A stretch of 64,000 nucleotides of DNA from Petrolisthes cinctipes (Eukaryota; Arthropoda; Malacostraca; Decapoda; Porcellanidae): contig JAWQEG010000166.1 in assembly GCA_033782935.1 (NCBI GenBank), positions 3,066,001 through 3,130,000 on the forward strand. Reading direction: 5' to 3'. Shown here one piece after another: positions 22,991-37,711 of this stretch. A model generated the notes under the pieces. That model worked only from the letters and a program-made list of their open reading frames with translations. It was not told the DNA's origin and did no database searches. Position 1 is the first letter of the stretch; each line of letters starts with the position of its first letter. Made by a program: the position numbers and the translations under genes.

Positions 22991-23724
22991 TATCGATTTT
23001 TTGGCACCTAAAAGATCGATTTTTAGCATGTTTTTAGCCTATATTTTGATAATATTCTAGCACTGAGTAGGCATGTACAGATTGCTTCTGGGACCCCAAA
23101 ATATTGAATTTTCGGGTGTTTTGAGCCTGAATTTGAGATATAAACGGGTACAGAAGATACATGCACATATTGACTTTGGGCATCTAAAATATCGATTTTC
23201 AGCATGTTTTGGGCCTGTATTTTGAAAATACTCTAACACTGAGTAGGCATGTACAGATTGCTTCTGGGACCCCAAAATATCGAATTTTCGGGTGTTTTGA
23301 GCCTGAATTTGAGATATAAACGGGTACTGAAGATGCATGCACATATCGACTTTTGTGCACCTAACAGATCGATTTTCAGTATGTTTTGAGCATGTATTTT
23401 GAAAATACTCTAACACGGAGTAGGCATGTACAGATCACTTCTGGGACCCCTAAATATCGAATTTTCGGGTGTTTTGGGACTGAATTTGAGATATCGATTT
23501 TTTGGCACCTAAAAGATCGATTTTCAGCATGTTTTGGGCCTGAATTTTGAAAATACTCTAACACGGAGTAGGCATGTACAGATCGCTTCTGGGACCCCAA
23601 AATATCGAATTTTCGGGAGTTTAGGGCCAGAATTTGAGATATAAACGGGTATAGAAGATGAATGCACATATCGACTTTTGGGCACCTAAAAGATCGATTT
23701 TCAGTATATTTTTGGCCTGTATTT

Positions 23725-24634
23725 TGAAAATACTCTAACACGGAGTAGGCATGTACAGATCGCTTCTGAGACCCCTAAATATCGACTTTTCGGGTGTTTT
23801 GGGACTGAATTTGAGATATCGACTTTTTGGCACCTAAAAGATCGATTTTTAGCATGTTTTTAGCCTATATTTTGAAAATATTCTAGCACTGTACAGATTG
23901 CTTCTGGGACCCCAAAATATTGAATTTTCGATTGTTTTGAGCCTGAATTTGAGATATAAACGGGTACATAAGATGCATGCACATATCGACTTTTGGGCAC
24001 CTAAAAGATCGATTTTCAGTATGTTTTTTGTACTGTATTTTGAAAATACTCTAACACGGAGTAGGCATGTACAGATACCTTCTGGGACCTCTAAATATCG
24101 AAATTTTCGGGTGTTTTGGGCCTGAATTTGAGATATCGATTTTTTGGCACCTAAAATGTCGATTTTTAGCATGTTTTTAGCCTATATTTTGAAAATATTC
24201 TAGCACTGTTTAGGCATGTACAGATGGCTTCTGAGACCCCAAAATATTGAATTTTCGGGTGTTTTGAGCCTGAATTTGAGATATAAACGGGTACAGAAGA
24301 TACATTCACATATTGACTTTGGGCATCTAAAATATCGATTTTCAGCATGTTTTGGGCCTGTATTTTGAAAATACTCTAACACTGAGTAGGCATGTACAGA
24401 TTGCTTCTGGGACCCAAAAATATTGAATTTTCGGGTGTTTTGAGCCTGAATTTGAGATATAAACGGGTACTGAAGATGCATGCACATATCGACTTTTGTG
24501 CACCTAACAGATCGATTTTCAGTATGTTTTGAGCATGTATTTTGAAAATACTCTAACACGGAGTAGGCATGTACAGATCACTTCTGGGACCCCTAAATAT
24601 CGAATTTTCGGGTGTTTTGGGACTGAATTTGAGA
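23725..24634. repeat. ~0.9 kb block duplicated at an offset of 1,644 bp (right copy)
   Basis: This is the direct counterpart of 22081-22990. Between the copies lies a B-C pair placed directly after a C (B 23511-23687, C 23688-23835), which makes the unit starting at 23010 826 bp long. Confidence 0.78.
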
Positions 24635-25001
24635 TATCGATTTTTTGGCACCTAAAAGATCGATTTTTAGCATGTTTTTAGCCTATATTTTGATAATATT
24701 CTAGCACTGAGTAGGCATGTACAGATTGCTTCTGGGAACCCAAAATATTGAATTTTCGGGTGTTTTGAGCCTGAATTTGAGATATAAACGTGTACAGAAG
24801 ATACATGCACATATTGACTTTGGGCACCAAAAATATCGATTTTCAGCATGTTTTGGGCCTGAATTTTGAAAATACTCTAACACGGAGTAGGCATGTACAG
24901 ATCGCTTCTGGGACCCCAAAATATCGAATTTTCGGGAGTTTAGGGCCAGAATTTGAGATATAAACGGGTATAGAAGATGAATGCACATATCGACTTTTGT
25001 G

Positions 25002-28000
25002 CACCTAAAAGATCGATTTTCAGTATGTTTTGAGCATGTATTTTGAAAATAATCTAACACGGAGTAAGCATGTACAGATACCTTCTGGGACCTCTAAATA
25101 TCGAATTTTCGGGTGTTTTGGGACTGAATTTGAGATATCGATATTTTGGCACCTAAAATGTCGATTTTTAGCATGTTTTTCGCCTATATTTTGAAAATAT
25201 TCTAGCACTGTGTAGGCATGTACAGATTGCTTCTGGGACACCAAAATATTGAATTTTCGGGTGTTTTGAACCTGAATTTGAGATATAAACGGGTACAGAA
25301 GATACATGCACATATTGACTTTGGGCATCTAAAATATCGATTTTCAGCATGTTTTGGGCCTGTATTTTGAAAATACTCTAACACGGAGTAGGCATGTACA
25401 GATTGCTTCTGGGACCCCAAAATATTGAATTTTCGGGTGTTTTGGGACTGAATTTGATATATCGATTTTTTGGCACCTAAAAGATCGATTTTTAGCATGT
25501 TTTTAGCCTATATTTTGAAAATATTCTAGCACTGTACAGATTGCTTCTGGGACCCGAAAGTATTGAATTTTCGGGTGTTTTGAGCCTGAATTTGAGATAT
25601 AAACGGGTACAGAAGATACATGCACTTATTGAGTTTGGGCACCAAAAATATCGATTTTTAGCATGTTTTGGGCCTGAATTTTGAAAATACTCTAACACGG
25701 AGTAGGCATGTACAGATCGCTTCTGGGACCCCAAAATATCGAATTTTCGGGTGTTTAGGGCCAGAATTTGAGATATAAACGGGTACAGAAGATACATGCA
25801 CATATCGACTTTTGGGCATCTATAATATCGATTTTCAGCATGTTTTGGGCCTGTATTTTGAAAATATTCTAGCACTGTGTAGGCATGTACAGATTGCTTC
25901 TGGGACCCCAAAATATTGAATTTTCGGGTGTTTTGAGCCTGAATTTGAGATATAAACGGGTACAGAAGATTCATGCACATATTGACTTTTGGCATCTAAA
26001 ATATCGATTTTCAGCATGTTTTGGGCCTGTATTTAGAAAATACTCTAACACTGAGTAGGCATGTACAGATTGCTTCTAGGACCGCAAAATATTGAATTTT
26101 CGGGTGTTTTGAGCCTGAATTTGAGATATAAACGGGTACTGAAGATGCATGCACATATCGACTTTTGTGCACCTAAAAGATCGATTTTCAGTATGTATTG
26201 AGCATGTATTTTGAAAATACTCTAACACGGAGTAGGCATGTACAGATCGCTTCTGGGACCCCTAAATATCGAATTTTCGGGTGTTTTGGGACTGAATTTG
26301 AGATATCGACTTGTTGGCACCTAAAAGATCGATTTTTAGCATGTTTTTAGCCTATATTTTGAAAATATTCTAGCACTGAGTAGGCATGTACAGATTGCTT
26401 CTGGGACCCCAAAATATTGAATTTTCGGGTGTTTTGAGCCTGAATTTGAGATATAAACGGGTACAGAAGATACATGCACATATTGACTTTGGGCACCAAA
26501 AATATCGATTTTCAGCATGTTTTGGGCCTGAATTTTGAAAATACTCTAACACGGAGTAGGCATGTACAGATCGCTTCTGGGACCCCAAAAAATCGAATTT
26601 TCGGGTGTTCAGGGCCAGAATTTGAGATATAAACGGGTACAGTAGATTCATACACATATCGACTTTTGGGCACCTAAAAGATCGATTTTCAGTATGTTTT
26701 TGGCCTGTATTTTGAAAATACTCTAACACGGAGTAGGCATGTACAGATACCTTCTGGGACCTCTAAATATCGAATTTTCGGGTGTTTTGGGACTGAATTT
26801 GAGATATCGATTATTTGGCACCTAAAATGTCGATTTTTAGCATGTTTTTAGCCTATATTTTGAAAATATTCTAGCACTGTGTAGGCATGTACAGATTGCT
26901 TCTGGGACCCCAAAATATTGAATTTTCGGGTGTTTTGAGCCTGAATTTGAGATATAAACGGGTACAGAAGATACATGCACATATTGACTTTTGGCATCTA
27001 AAATATCGATTTTCAGCATGTTTTGGGCCTGTATTTAGAAAATACTCTAACACTGAGTAGGCATGTACAGATTGCTTCTAGGACCCCAAAATATTGAATT
27101 TTCGGGTGTTTTGAGCCTGAATTTGAGATATAAACGGGTACTGAAGATGCATGCACATATCGACTTTTGGGCACCTAAAAGATCGATTTTCAGTATGTAT
27201 TGAGCATGTATTTTGAAAATACTCTAACACGGAGTAGGCATGTACAGATCGCTTCTGGGACCCCTAAATATCGAATTTTCGGGTGTTTTGGGACTGAATT
27301 TGAGATATCGACTTTATGGCACCTAAAAGATCGATTTTTAGCATGTTTTTAGCCTATATTTTGAAAATATTCTAGCACTGAGTAGGCATGTACAGATTGC
27401 TTCTGGGACCCCAAAATATTGAATTTTCGGGTGTTTTGAGCCTGAATTTGAGATATAAACGGGTACAGAAGATACATGCACATATTGACTTTGGGCACCA
27501 AAAATATCGATTTTCAGCATGTTTTGGGCCTGAATTTTGAAAATACTCTAACACGGAGTAGGCGTGTACAGATCGCTTCTGGGACCCCAAAATATCGAAT
27601 TTTCGGGTGTTTAGGGACAGAATTTGAGATATAAACGGGTACAGAAGATGCATGCACATATCGACTTTTGGGCACCTAAAAGATCGATTTTCAGTATGTT
27701 TTTGGCCTGTATTTTGAAAATACTCTAACACGGAGTAGGCATGTACAGATACCTTCTGGGACCCCTAAATATCGAATTTTCGGGTGTTTTGGGACTGAAT
27801 TTGAGATATCGACTTTTTGGCACCTAAAAGATCGATTTTTAGCATGTTTTTAGCCTATATTTTGAAAATATTCTAGCACTGAGTAGGCATGTACAGATTG
27901 CTTCTGAAACCCCAAAATATTGAATTTTCGGGTGTTTTGAGCCTGAATTTGAGATATAAACGGGTACAGAAGATACATGCACATATTGACTTTGGGCACC

Positions 28001-31000
28001 AAAAATATCGATTTTCAGCATGTTTTGGGCCTGAATTTTGAAAATACTCTAACACGGAGTAGGCATGTACAGATCGCTTCTGGGACCCCAAAATATCGAA
28101 TTTTCGGGAGTTTAGGGCCAGAATTTGAGATATAAACGGGTATAGAAGATGAATGCACATATCGACTTTTGGGCACCTAAAAGATCGATTTTCAGTATGT
28201 TTTTGGCCTGTATTTTGAAAATACTCTAACACGGAGTAGGCATGTACAGATCGCTTCTGGGACCCCTAAATATCGAATTTTCGGGTGTTTTGGGACTGAA
28301 TTTGAGATATCGACTTTTTGGCACCTAAAAGATCGATTTTTAGCATGTTTTTAGCCTATATTTTGAAAATATTCTAGCACTGAGTAGGCATGTACAGATT
28401 GCTTCTGGGACCCCAAAATATTGAATTTTCGGGTGTTTTGAGCCTGAATTTGAGATATAAACGGGTACAGAAGATACATGCACATATTGACTTTGGGCAC
28501 CAAAAATATCGATTTTCAGCATGTTTTGGGCCTGAATTTTGAAAATACTCTAACACGGAGTAGGCATGTACAGATCGCTTCTGGGACCCCAAAATATCGA
28601 ATTTTCGGGTGTTTAGGGCCAGAATTTGAGATATAAACGGGTACAGAAGATGCATGCACATATCGACTTTTGGGCACCTAAAAGATCGATTTTCAGTATG
28701 TGTTTGGCCTGTATTTTATAAAATACTCTAACACGGAGTAGGCATGTACAGATACCTTCTGGGACCTCTAAATATCGAATTTTCGGGTGTTTTGGGACTG
28801 AAATTGAGATATCGATTTTTTGGCACCTAAAATGTCGATTTTTAGCATGTTTTTAGCCTATATTTTGAAAATATTCTAGCACTGTGTAGGCATGTACAGA
28901 TTGCTTCTGGGACCCCAAAATATTGAATTTTCGGGTGTTTTGAGCCTGAATTTGAGATATAAACGGGTACAGAAGATACATGCACATATTGACTTTGGGC
29001 ATCTAAAATATCGATTTTCAGCATGTTTTGGGCCTGTATTTTGAAAATACTCTAACACTGAGTAGGCATGTACAGATTGCTTCTGGGACCCCAAAATATT
29101 GAATTTTCGGGTGTTTTGAGCCTGAATTTGAGATATAAACGGGTACTGAAGATGCATGCACATATCGACTTTTGTGCACCTAAAAGATCGATTTTCAGTA
29201 TGTTTTGAGCATGTATTTTGAAAATACTCTAAAACGGAGTAGGCATGTACAGATCGCTTCTGGGACCCCTAAATATCGAATTTTCGGGTGTTTTGGGACT
29301 GAATTTGAGATATCGTTTTTTTGGCACCTAAAATATCGATTTTTAGCATGTTTTTAGCCTATATTTTGATAATATTCTAGCACTGAGTAGGCATGTACAG
29401 ATTGATTCTGGGACCCCAAAATATTGAATTTTCGGGAGTTTTGAGCCTGAATTTGAGATATAAACGGGTACAGAAAATACATGCACATATTGACTTTGGG
29501 CACCAAAAATATCGATTTTCAGCATGTTTTGGGCCTTAATTTTGAAAATACTCTTACACGGAGTAGGCATGTACAGATCGCTTCTGGGACCCCAAAATAT
29601 CGAATTTTCGGGAGTTTAGGGCCAGAATTTGAGATATAAACGGGTATAGAAGATGAATGCACATATCGACTTTTGGGCACCTAAAAGATCGATTTTCAGT
29701 ATGTTTTTGGCCTGTATTTTGAAAATACTCTAACACGGAGTAGGCATGTACAGATCGCTTCTGGGACCCCTAAATATCGAATTTTCGGGTGTTTTGGGAC
29801 TGAATTTGAGATATCGACTTTTTGGCACGTAAAAGATCGATTTTTAGCATGTTTTTAGCCTATATTTTGAAAATATTCTAGCACTGTACAGATTGCTTCT
29901 GGGACCCGAAAATATTGAATTTTCGGGTGTTTTGAGCCTGAATTTGAGATATAAACGGGTACAGAAGATACATGCACATATTGAGTTTGGGCACCAAAAA
30001 TATCGATTTTCAGCATGTTTTGGGCCTGAATTTTGAAAATACTCTAACACGGAGTAGGCATGTACAGATCGCTTCTGGGACCCCAAAATATCGAATTTTC
30101 GGGTGTTTAGGGACAGAATTTGAGATATAAACGGGTACAGAAGATACATGCACATATCGACTTTTGGGCACCTAAAAGATCGATTTTCAGTATGTTTTTG
30201 GCCTGTATTTTGAAAATACTCTAACACGGAGTAAGCATGTACAGATTGCTTCTGGGACCCCAAAATATTGAATTTTCGGGTGTTTTGAGCCTGAATTTGA
30301 GATATAAACGGGTACTGAAGATGCATGCACATATCGACTTTTGTGCACCTAAAAGATCGATTTTCAGTATGTTTTGAGCATGTATTTTGAAAATACTCTA
30401 ACACGGAGTAGGCATGTACAGATCGCTTCTGGGACCCCTAAATATCGAATTTTCGGGTGTTTTGGGACTGAATTTGAGATATCGATTTTTTGGCACCTAA
30501 AAGATCGATTTTTAGCATGTTTTTAGCCTATATTTTGATAATATTCTAGCACTGAGTAGGCATGTACATATTGATTCTGGGACCCCTAAATATTGAATTT
30601 TCGGGTGTTTTGAGCCTGAATTTGAGATATAAACGGGTACAGAAGATACATGCACATATTGACTTTGGGCATCTAAAATATCGATTTTCAGCATGTTTTG
30701 GGCCTGTATTTTGAAAATACTCTAACACTGAGTAGGCATGTACAGATTGCTTCTGGGACCCCAAAATATTGAATTTTCGGGTGTTTTGAGCCTGAATTTG
30801 AGATATAAACGGGTACTGAAGATGCATGCACATATCGACTTTTGTGCACCTAAAAGATCGATTTTCAGTATGTTTTGAGCATGTATTTTGAAAATACTCT
30901 AACATGGAGTAGGCATGTACAGATCGCTTCTGGGACCCCTAAATATCGAATTTTCGGGTGTTTTGGGACTGAATTTGAGATATCGATTTTTTGGCACCTA

Positions 31001-34000
31001 AAAGATCGATTTTTAGCATGTTTTTAGCCTATATTTTGATAATATTCTAGCACTGAGTAGGCATGTACAGATTGATTCTGGGACCCCAAAATATTGAATT
31101 TTCGGGTGTTTTGAGCCTGAATTTGAGATATAAACGGGTACAGAAAATACATGCACATATTGACTTTGGGCACCAAAAATATCGATTTTCAGCATGTTTT
31201 GGGCCTGAATTTTGAAAATACTCTAACACGGAGTAGGCATGTACAGATCGCTTCTGGGACCCCAAAATATCGAATTTTCGGGAGTTTAGGGCCAGAATTT
31301 GAGATATAAACGGGTATAGAAGATGAATGCACATATCGACTTTTGGGCACCTAAAAGATCGATTTTCAGTATGTTTTTGGCCTGTATTTTGAAAATACTC
31401 TAACACGGAGTAGGCATGTACAGATCGCTTCTGAGACCCCTAAATATCGAATTTTCGGGTGTTTTGGGACTGAATTTGAGATATCGACTTTTTGGCACGT
31501 AAAAGATCGATTTTTAGCATGTTTTTAGCCTATATTTTGAAAATATTCTAGCACTGAGTAGGCATGTACAGATTGCTTCTGGGACCCCAAAATATTGAAT
31601 TTTCGGGTATTTTGAGCCTGAATTTGAGATATAAACGGGTACAGAAGATACATGCACATATTGAGTTTGGGCACCAAAAATATCGATTTTCAGCATGTTT
31701 TGGGCCTGAATTTTGAAAATACTCTAACACTGAGTAGGCATGTACAGATCGCTTCTGGGACCCCAAAATATCGAATTTTCGGGTGTTTAGGGACAGAATT
31801 TGAGATATAAACGGGTACAGAAGATACATGCACATATCGACTTTTGGGCACCTAAAAGATCGATTTTCAGTATGTTTTTGGCCTGTACTTTGAAAATACT
31901 CTAACACGGAGTAGGCATGTACAGATTGCTTCTGGGACCCCAGAATATTGAATTTTCGGGTGTTTTGAGCCTGAATTTGAGATATCGATTTTTTGTCACC
32001 GAAAAGATCGATTTTTAGCATGTTTTTAGCCTATATTTTGATAATATTCTAGCACTGAGTAGGCATGTACAGATTGATTCTGGGACCCCAAAATATTGAA
32101 TTTTCGGGAGTTTTGAGCCTGAATTTGAGATATAAACGGGTACAGAAAATACATGCACATATTGACTTTGGGCACCAAAAATATCGATTTTCAGCATGTT
32201 TTGGGCCTGAATTTTGAAAATACTCTAACACGGAGTAGGCATGTACAGATCGCTTCTGGGACCCCAAAATATCGAATTTTCGGGAGTTTAGGGCCAGAAT
32301 TTGAGATATAAACGGGTATAGAAGATGAATGCACATATCGACTTTTGGGCACCTAAAAGATCGATTTTCAGTATGTTTTTGGCCTGTATTTTGAAAATAC
32401 TCTAACACGGAGTAGGCATGTACAGATCGCTTCTGGGACCCCTAAATATCGAATTTTTGGGTGTTTTGGGACTGAATTTGAGATATCGACTTTTTGGCAC
32501 GTAAAAGATCGATTTTTAGCATGTTTTTAGCCTATATTTTGAAAATATTCTAGCACTGAGTAGGCATGTACAGATTGCTTCTGGGACCCCAAAATATTGA
32601 ATTTTCGGGTGTTTTGAGCCTGAATTTGAGATATAAACGGGTACAGAAGATACATGCACATATTGAGTTTGGGCACCAAAAATATCGATTTTCAGCATGT
32701 TTTGGGCCTGAATTTTGAAAATACTCTTACACGGAGTAGGCATGTACAGATCGCTTCTGGGACCCCAAAATATCGAATTTTCGGGTGTTTAGGGACAGAA
32801 TTTGAGATATAAACGGGTACAGAAGATACATGCACATATCGACTTTTGGGCACCTAAAAGATCGATTTTCAGTATGTTTTTGGCCTGTATTTTGAAAATA
32901 CTCTAACACGGAGTAGGCATGTACAGATTGCTTCTGGGACCCCAGAATATTGAATTTTCGGGTGTTTTGAGCCTGAATTTGAGATATAAACGGGTACTGA
33001 AGATGCATGCACATATCGACTTTTGTGCACCTAAAAGATCGATTTTCAGTATGTTTTGAGCATGTATTTTGAAAATACTCTAACACGGAGTAGGCATGTA
33101 CAGATCGCTTCTGGGACCCCTAAATATCGAATTTTCGGGTGTTTTGGGACTGAATTTGAGATATCGATTTTTTGGCACGTAAAAGATCGATTTTAAGCAT
33201 GTTTTTAGCCTATATTTTGAAAATATTCTAGCACTGAGTAGGCATGTACAGATTGCTTCTGGGACCCCTAAATATTGAATTTTCGGGTGTTTTGAGCCTG
33301 AATTTGAGATATAAACGGGTACAGAAGATACATGCACATATTGACTTTGGGCACCAAAAATATCGATTTTCAGCATGTTTTGGGCCTGAATTTTGAAAAT
33401 ACTCTAACACGGAGTAGGCATGTACAGATCGCTTCTGGGACCCCAAAATATCGAATTTTCGGGTGTTTAGGGACAGAATTTGAGATATAAACGGGTACAG
33501 AAGATACATGCACATATCGACTTTTGGGCACCTAAAAGATCGATTTTCAGTATGTTTTTGGCCTGTATTTTGAAAATACTCTAACACGGAGTAGGCATGT
33601 ACAGATTGCTTCTGGGACCCCAAAATATTGAATTTTCGGGTGTTTTGAGCCTGAATTTGAGATATAAACGGGTACTGAAGATGCATGCACATATCGACTT
33701 TTGTGCACCTAAAAGATCGATTTTCAGTATGTTTTGAGCATGTATTTTGAAAATACTCTAACACGGAGTAGGCATGTACAGATCGCTTCTGGGACCCCTA
33801 AATATCGAATTTTCGGGTGTTTTGGGACTGAATTTGAGATATCGATTTTTTGGCACCTAAAAGATCGATTTTTAGCATGTTTTTAGCCTATATTTTGATA
33901 ATATTCTAGCACTGAGTAGGCATGTACAGATTGATTCTGGGACCCCAAAATATTGAATTTTCGGGTGTTTTGAGCCTGAATTTGAGATATAAACGGGTAC

Positions 34001-37000
34001 AGAAAATACATACACATATTGACTTTGGGCACCAAAAATATCGATTTTCAGCATGTTTTGGGCCTGAATTTTGAAAATACTCTAGCACAGAGTAGGCATG
34101 TACAGATCGCTTCTGGGACCCCAAAATATCGAATTTTCGGGAGTTTAGGGCCAGAATTTGAGATATAAACGGGTATAGAAGATGAATGCACATATCGACT
34201 TTTGGGCACCTAAAAGATCGATTTTCAGTATGTTTTTGGCCTGTATTTTGAAAATACTCTAACACGGAGTAGGCATGTACAGATCGCTTCTGGGACCCCT
34301 AAATATCGAATTTTCGGGTGTTTTGGGACTGAATTTGAGATATCGACTTTTTGGCACGTAAAAGATCGATTTTTAGCATGTTTTTAGCCTATATTTTGAA
34401 AATATTCTAGCACTGAGTAGGCATGTACAGATTGCTTCTGGGACCCGAAAATATTGAATTTTCGGGTGTTTTGAGCCTGAATTTGAGATATAAACGGGTA
34501 CAGAAGATACATGCACATATTGAGTTTGGGCACCAAAAATATCGATTTTCAGCATGTTTTGGGCCTGAAATTTGAAAATACTCTAACACGGAGTAGGCAT
34601 GTACAGATCGCTTCTGGGACCCCAAAATATCGAATTTTCGGGTGTTTAGGGCCAGAATTTGAGATATAAACGGGTACAGAAGATACATGCACATATCGAC
34701 TTTTGGGCACCTAAAAGATCGATTTTCAGTATGTTTTTGGCCTGTATTTTGAAAATACTCTAACACGGAGTAGGCATGTACAGATTGCTTCTGAGACCTC
34801 AAAATATTGAATTTTCGGGTGTTTTGAGCCTGAATTTGAGATATAAACGGGTACTGAAGATGCATGCACATATCGACTTTTGTGCACCTAAAAGATCGAT
34901 TTTCAGTATGTTTTGAGCATGTATTTTGAAAATACTCTAACACGGAGTAGGCATTTACAGATCGCTTCTGGGACCCCTAAATATCGAATTTTCGGGTGTT
35001 TTGGGACTGAATTTGAGATATCGATTTTTTGGCACCTAAAAGATCGATTTTTAGCATGTTTTTAGCCTATATTTTGATATTATTCTAGCACTGAGTAGGC
35101 ATGTACAGATTGATTCTGGGACCCCAAAATATTGAATTTTCGGGTGTTTTGAGCCTGAATTTGAGATATAAACGGGTACAGAAAATACATGCACATATTG
35201 ACTTTGGGCACCAAAAATATCAATTTTCAGCATGTTTTGGGCCTGAATTTTGAAAATACTCTAACACGGAGTAGGCATGTACAGATCGCTTCTGGGACCC
35301 CAAAATATCGAATTTTCGGGAGTTTAGGGCCAGAATTTGAGATATAAACGGGTATAGAAGATGAATGCACATATCGACTTTTGGGCACCTAAAAGATCGA
35401 TTTTCAGTATGTTTTTGGCCTGTATTTTGAAAATACTCTAACACGGAGTAGGCATGTACAGATCGCTTCTGGGACCCCTAAATATCGAATTTTCGGGTGT
35501 TTAGGGACAGAATTTGAGATATAAACGGGTACAGAAGATACATGCACATATCGACTTTTGGGCACCTAAAAGATCGATTTTCAGTATGTTTTTGGCCTGT
35601 ATTTTGAAAATACTCTAACACGGAGTAGGCATGTACAGATTGCTTCTGGGACCCCAAAATATTGAATTTTCGGGTGTTTTGAGCCTGAATTTGAGATATA
35701 AACGGGTACTGAAGATGCATGCACATATCGACTTTTGTGCACCTAAAAGATCGATTTTCAGTATGTTTTGAGCATGTATTTTGAAAATACTCTAACACGG
35801 AGTAGGCATGTACAGATCGCTTCTGGGACCCCTAAATATCGAATTTTCGGGTGTTTTGGGACTGAATTTGAGATATCGATTTTTTGGCACCTAAAATATC
35901 GATTTTTAGCATGTTTTTAGCCTATATTTTGATATTATTCTAGCACTGAGTAGGCATGTACAGATTGATTCTGGGACCCCAAAATATTGAATTTTCGGGT
36001 GTTTTGAGCCTGAATTTGAGATATAAACGGGTACTGAAGATGCATGCACATATCGACTTTTGTGCACCTAAAAGATCGATTTTCAGTATGTTTTGAGCAT
36101 GTATTTTGAAAATACTCTAACACGGAGTAGGCATGTACAGATCGCTTCTGGGACCCCTAAATATCGAATTTTCGGGTGTTTTGGGACTGAATTTGAGATA
36201 TCGATTTTTTGGCACCTAAAAGATCGATTTTTAGCATGTTTTTAGCCTATATTTTGATAATATTCTAGCACTGAGTAGGCATGTACAGATTGCTTCTGGG
36301 ACACCAAAATATTGAATTTTTGGGTGTTTTGAGCCTGAATTTGAGATATAAACGGGTACAGAAGATACATGCACATATTGACTTTGGGCACCACAAATAT
36401 CGATTTTCAGCATGTTTTGGGCCTGAATTTTGAAAATACTCTAACACGGAGTAGGCATGTACAGATCGCTTCTGGGACCCCAAAATATCGAATTTTCGGG
36501 TGTTTAGGGACAGAATTTGAGATATAAACGGGTACAGAAGATGCATGCACATATCGACTTTTGTGCACCTAAAAGATCGATTTTCAGTATGTTTTGAGCA
36601 TGTATTTTGAAAATACTCTAACACGGAGTAGGCATGTACAGATCGCTTCTGGGACCCCTAAATATCGAATTTTCGGGTGTTTTGGGACTGAATTTGAGAT
36701 ATCGACTTTTTGGCACTTAAAAGATCGATTTTTAGCATGTTTTTAGCCTATATTTTGAAAATATTCTAGCACTGTACAGATTGCTTCTGGGACCCCAAAA
36801 TATTGAATTTTCGGGTGTTTTGAGCCTGAATTTGAGATATAAACGGGTACAGAAGATACATGCACATATTGACTTTGGGCATCTAAAATATCGATTTTCA
36901 GCATGTTTTGGGCCTGTATTTTGAAAATACTCTAACACTGAGTAGGCATGTACAGATTGCTTCTGGGACCCAAAAATATTGAATTTTCGGGTGTTTTGAG

Positions 37001-37450
37001 CCTGAATTTGAGATATAAACGGGTACTGAAGATGCATGCACATATCGACTTTTGTGCACCTAACAGATCGATTTTCAGTATGTTTTGAGCATGTATTTTG
37101 AAAATACTCTAACACGGAGTAGGCATGTACAGATCACTTCTGGGACCCCTAAATATCGAATTTTCGGGTGTTTTGGGACTGAATTTGAGATATCGATTTT
37201 TTGGCACCTAAAAGATCGATTTTCAGCATGTTTTGGGCCTGAATTTTGAAAATACTCTAACACGGAGTAGGCATGTACAGATCGCTTCTGGGACCCCAAA
37301 ATATCGAATTTTCGGGAGTTTAGGGCCAGAATTTGAGATATAAACGGGTATAGAAGATGAATGCACATATCGACTTTTGGGCACCTAAAAGATCGATTTT
37401 CAGTATATTTTTGGCCTGTATTTTGAAAATACTCTAACACGGAGTAGGCA
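25002..37450. repeat. Macro-block, copy 2 (~12.4 kb, internally shortened)
   Basis: This is the collinear counterpart of 2065-23750. The left edge is placed at about 25002 because just upstream the two regions differ (gagtttaggg, gtatagaagatgaatg against gtgtttaggg, gtacagaagatgcatg) and just downstream they agree, including rare variants. Private changes in copy 2 include gtgttcaggg (~26607), accgcaaaa (~26082), atgtgtttgg (~28700) and gtacatattg (~30567). About 9 kb fewer bases separate the outer anchors than in copy 1. Confidence 0.75.
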
Positions 37451-37711
37451 TGTACAGATCGCTTCTGGGACCCCAAAATATCGAATTTTCGGGAGTTTAG
37501 GGCCAGAATTTGAGATATAAACGGGTATAGAAGATGAATGCACATATCGACTTTTGTGCACCTAAAAGATCGATTTTCAGTATGTTTTGAGCATGTATTT
37601 TGAAAATACTCTAACACGGAGTAGGCATGTACAGATCGCTTCTGGGACCCCTAAATATCAAATTTTCGGGTGTTTTGGGACTGAATTTGAGATATCGACT
37701 TTTTGGCACCT
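36719..37711. repeat. 993 bp unit: A'-B-C followed by B-B-C
   Basis: An A with the 10 bp deletion, then B and C (491 bp), are followed at 37210 by B (37210-37386), B (37387-37563) and C (37564-37711) without an A. The cagtatattttt variant at 37401 is shared with 23702, linking this to the irregular unit at 23010-23835. Confidence 0.78.

Larger units (their letters stand above)
2065..23750. repeat. Macro-block, copy 1 (~21.7 kb)
   Basis: This region and 25002 to ~37450 carry the same series of rare variants and HOR lengths in the same order. Matching anchors (copy 1/copy 2): aataatctaac with gtaagcatg at 2113/25050 (offset 22,937); 844 bp unit 2542/25479; trimers 3386-6893/26323-29830; 7572/30499 (offset 22,927); hybrid monomer 14303/31838 (17,535); gcatttacagatc 19275/34953 (15,678); gaatttttgggtg ~21470/36322 (14,852); cagtatatttttgg 23702/37401 (13,699). 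The offset only decreases, as expected for collinear copies of which one lost, or the other gained, internal HOR units. Confidence 0.75.
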
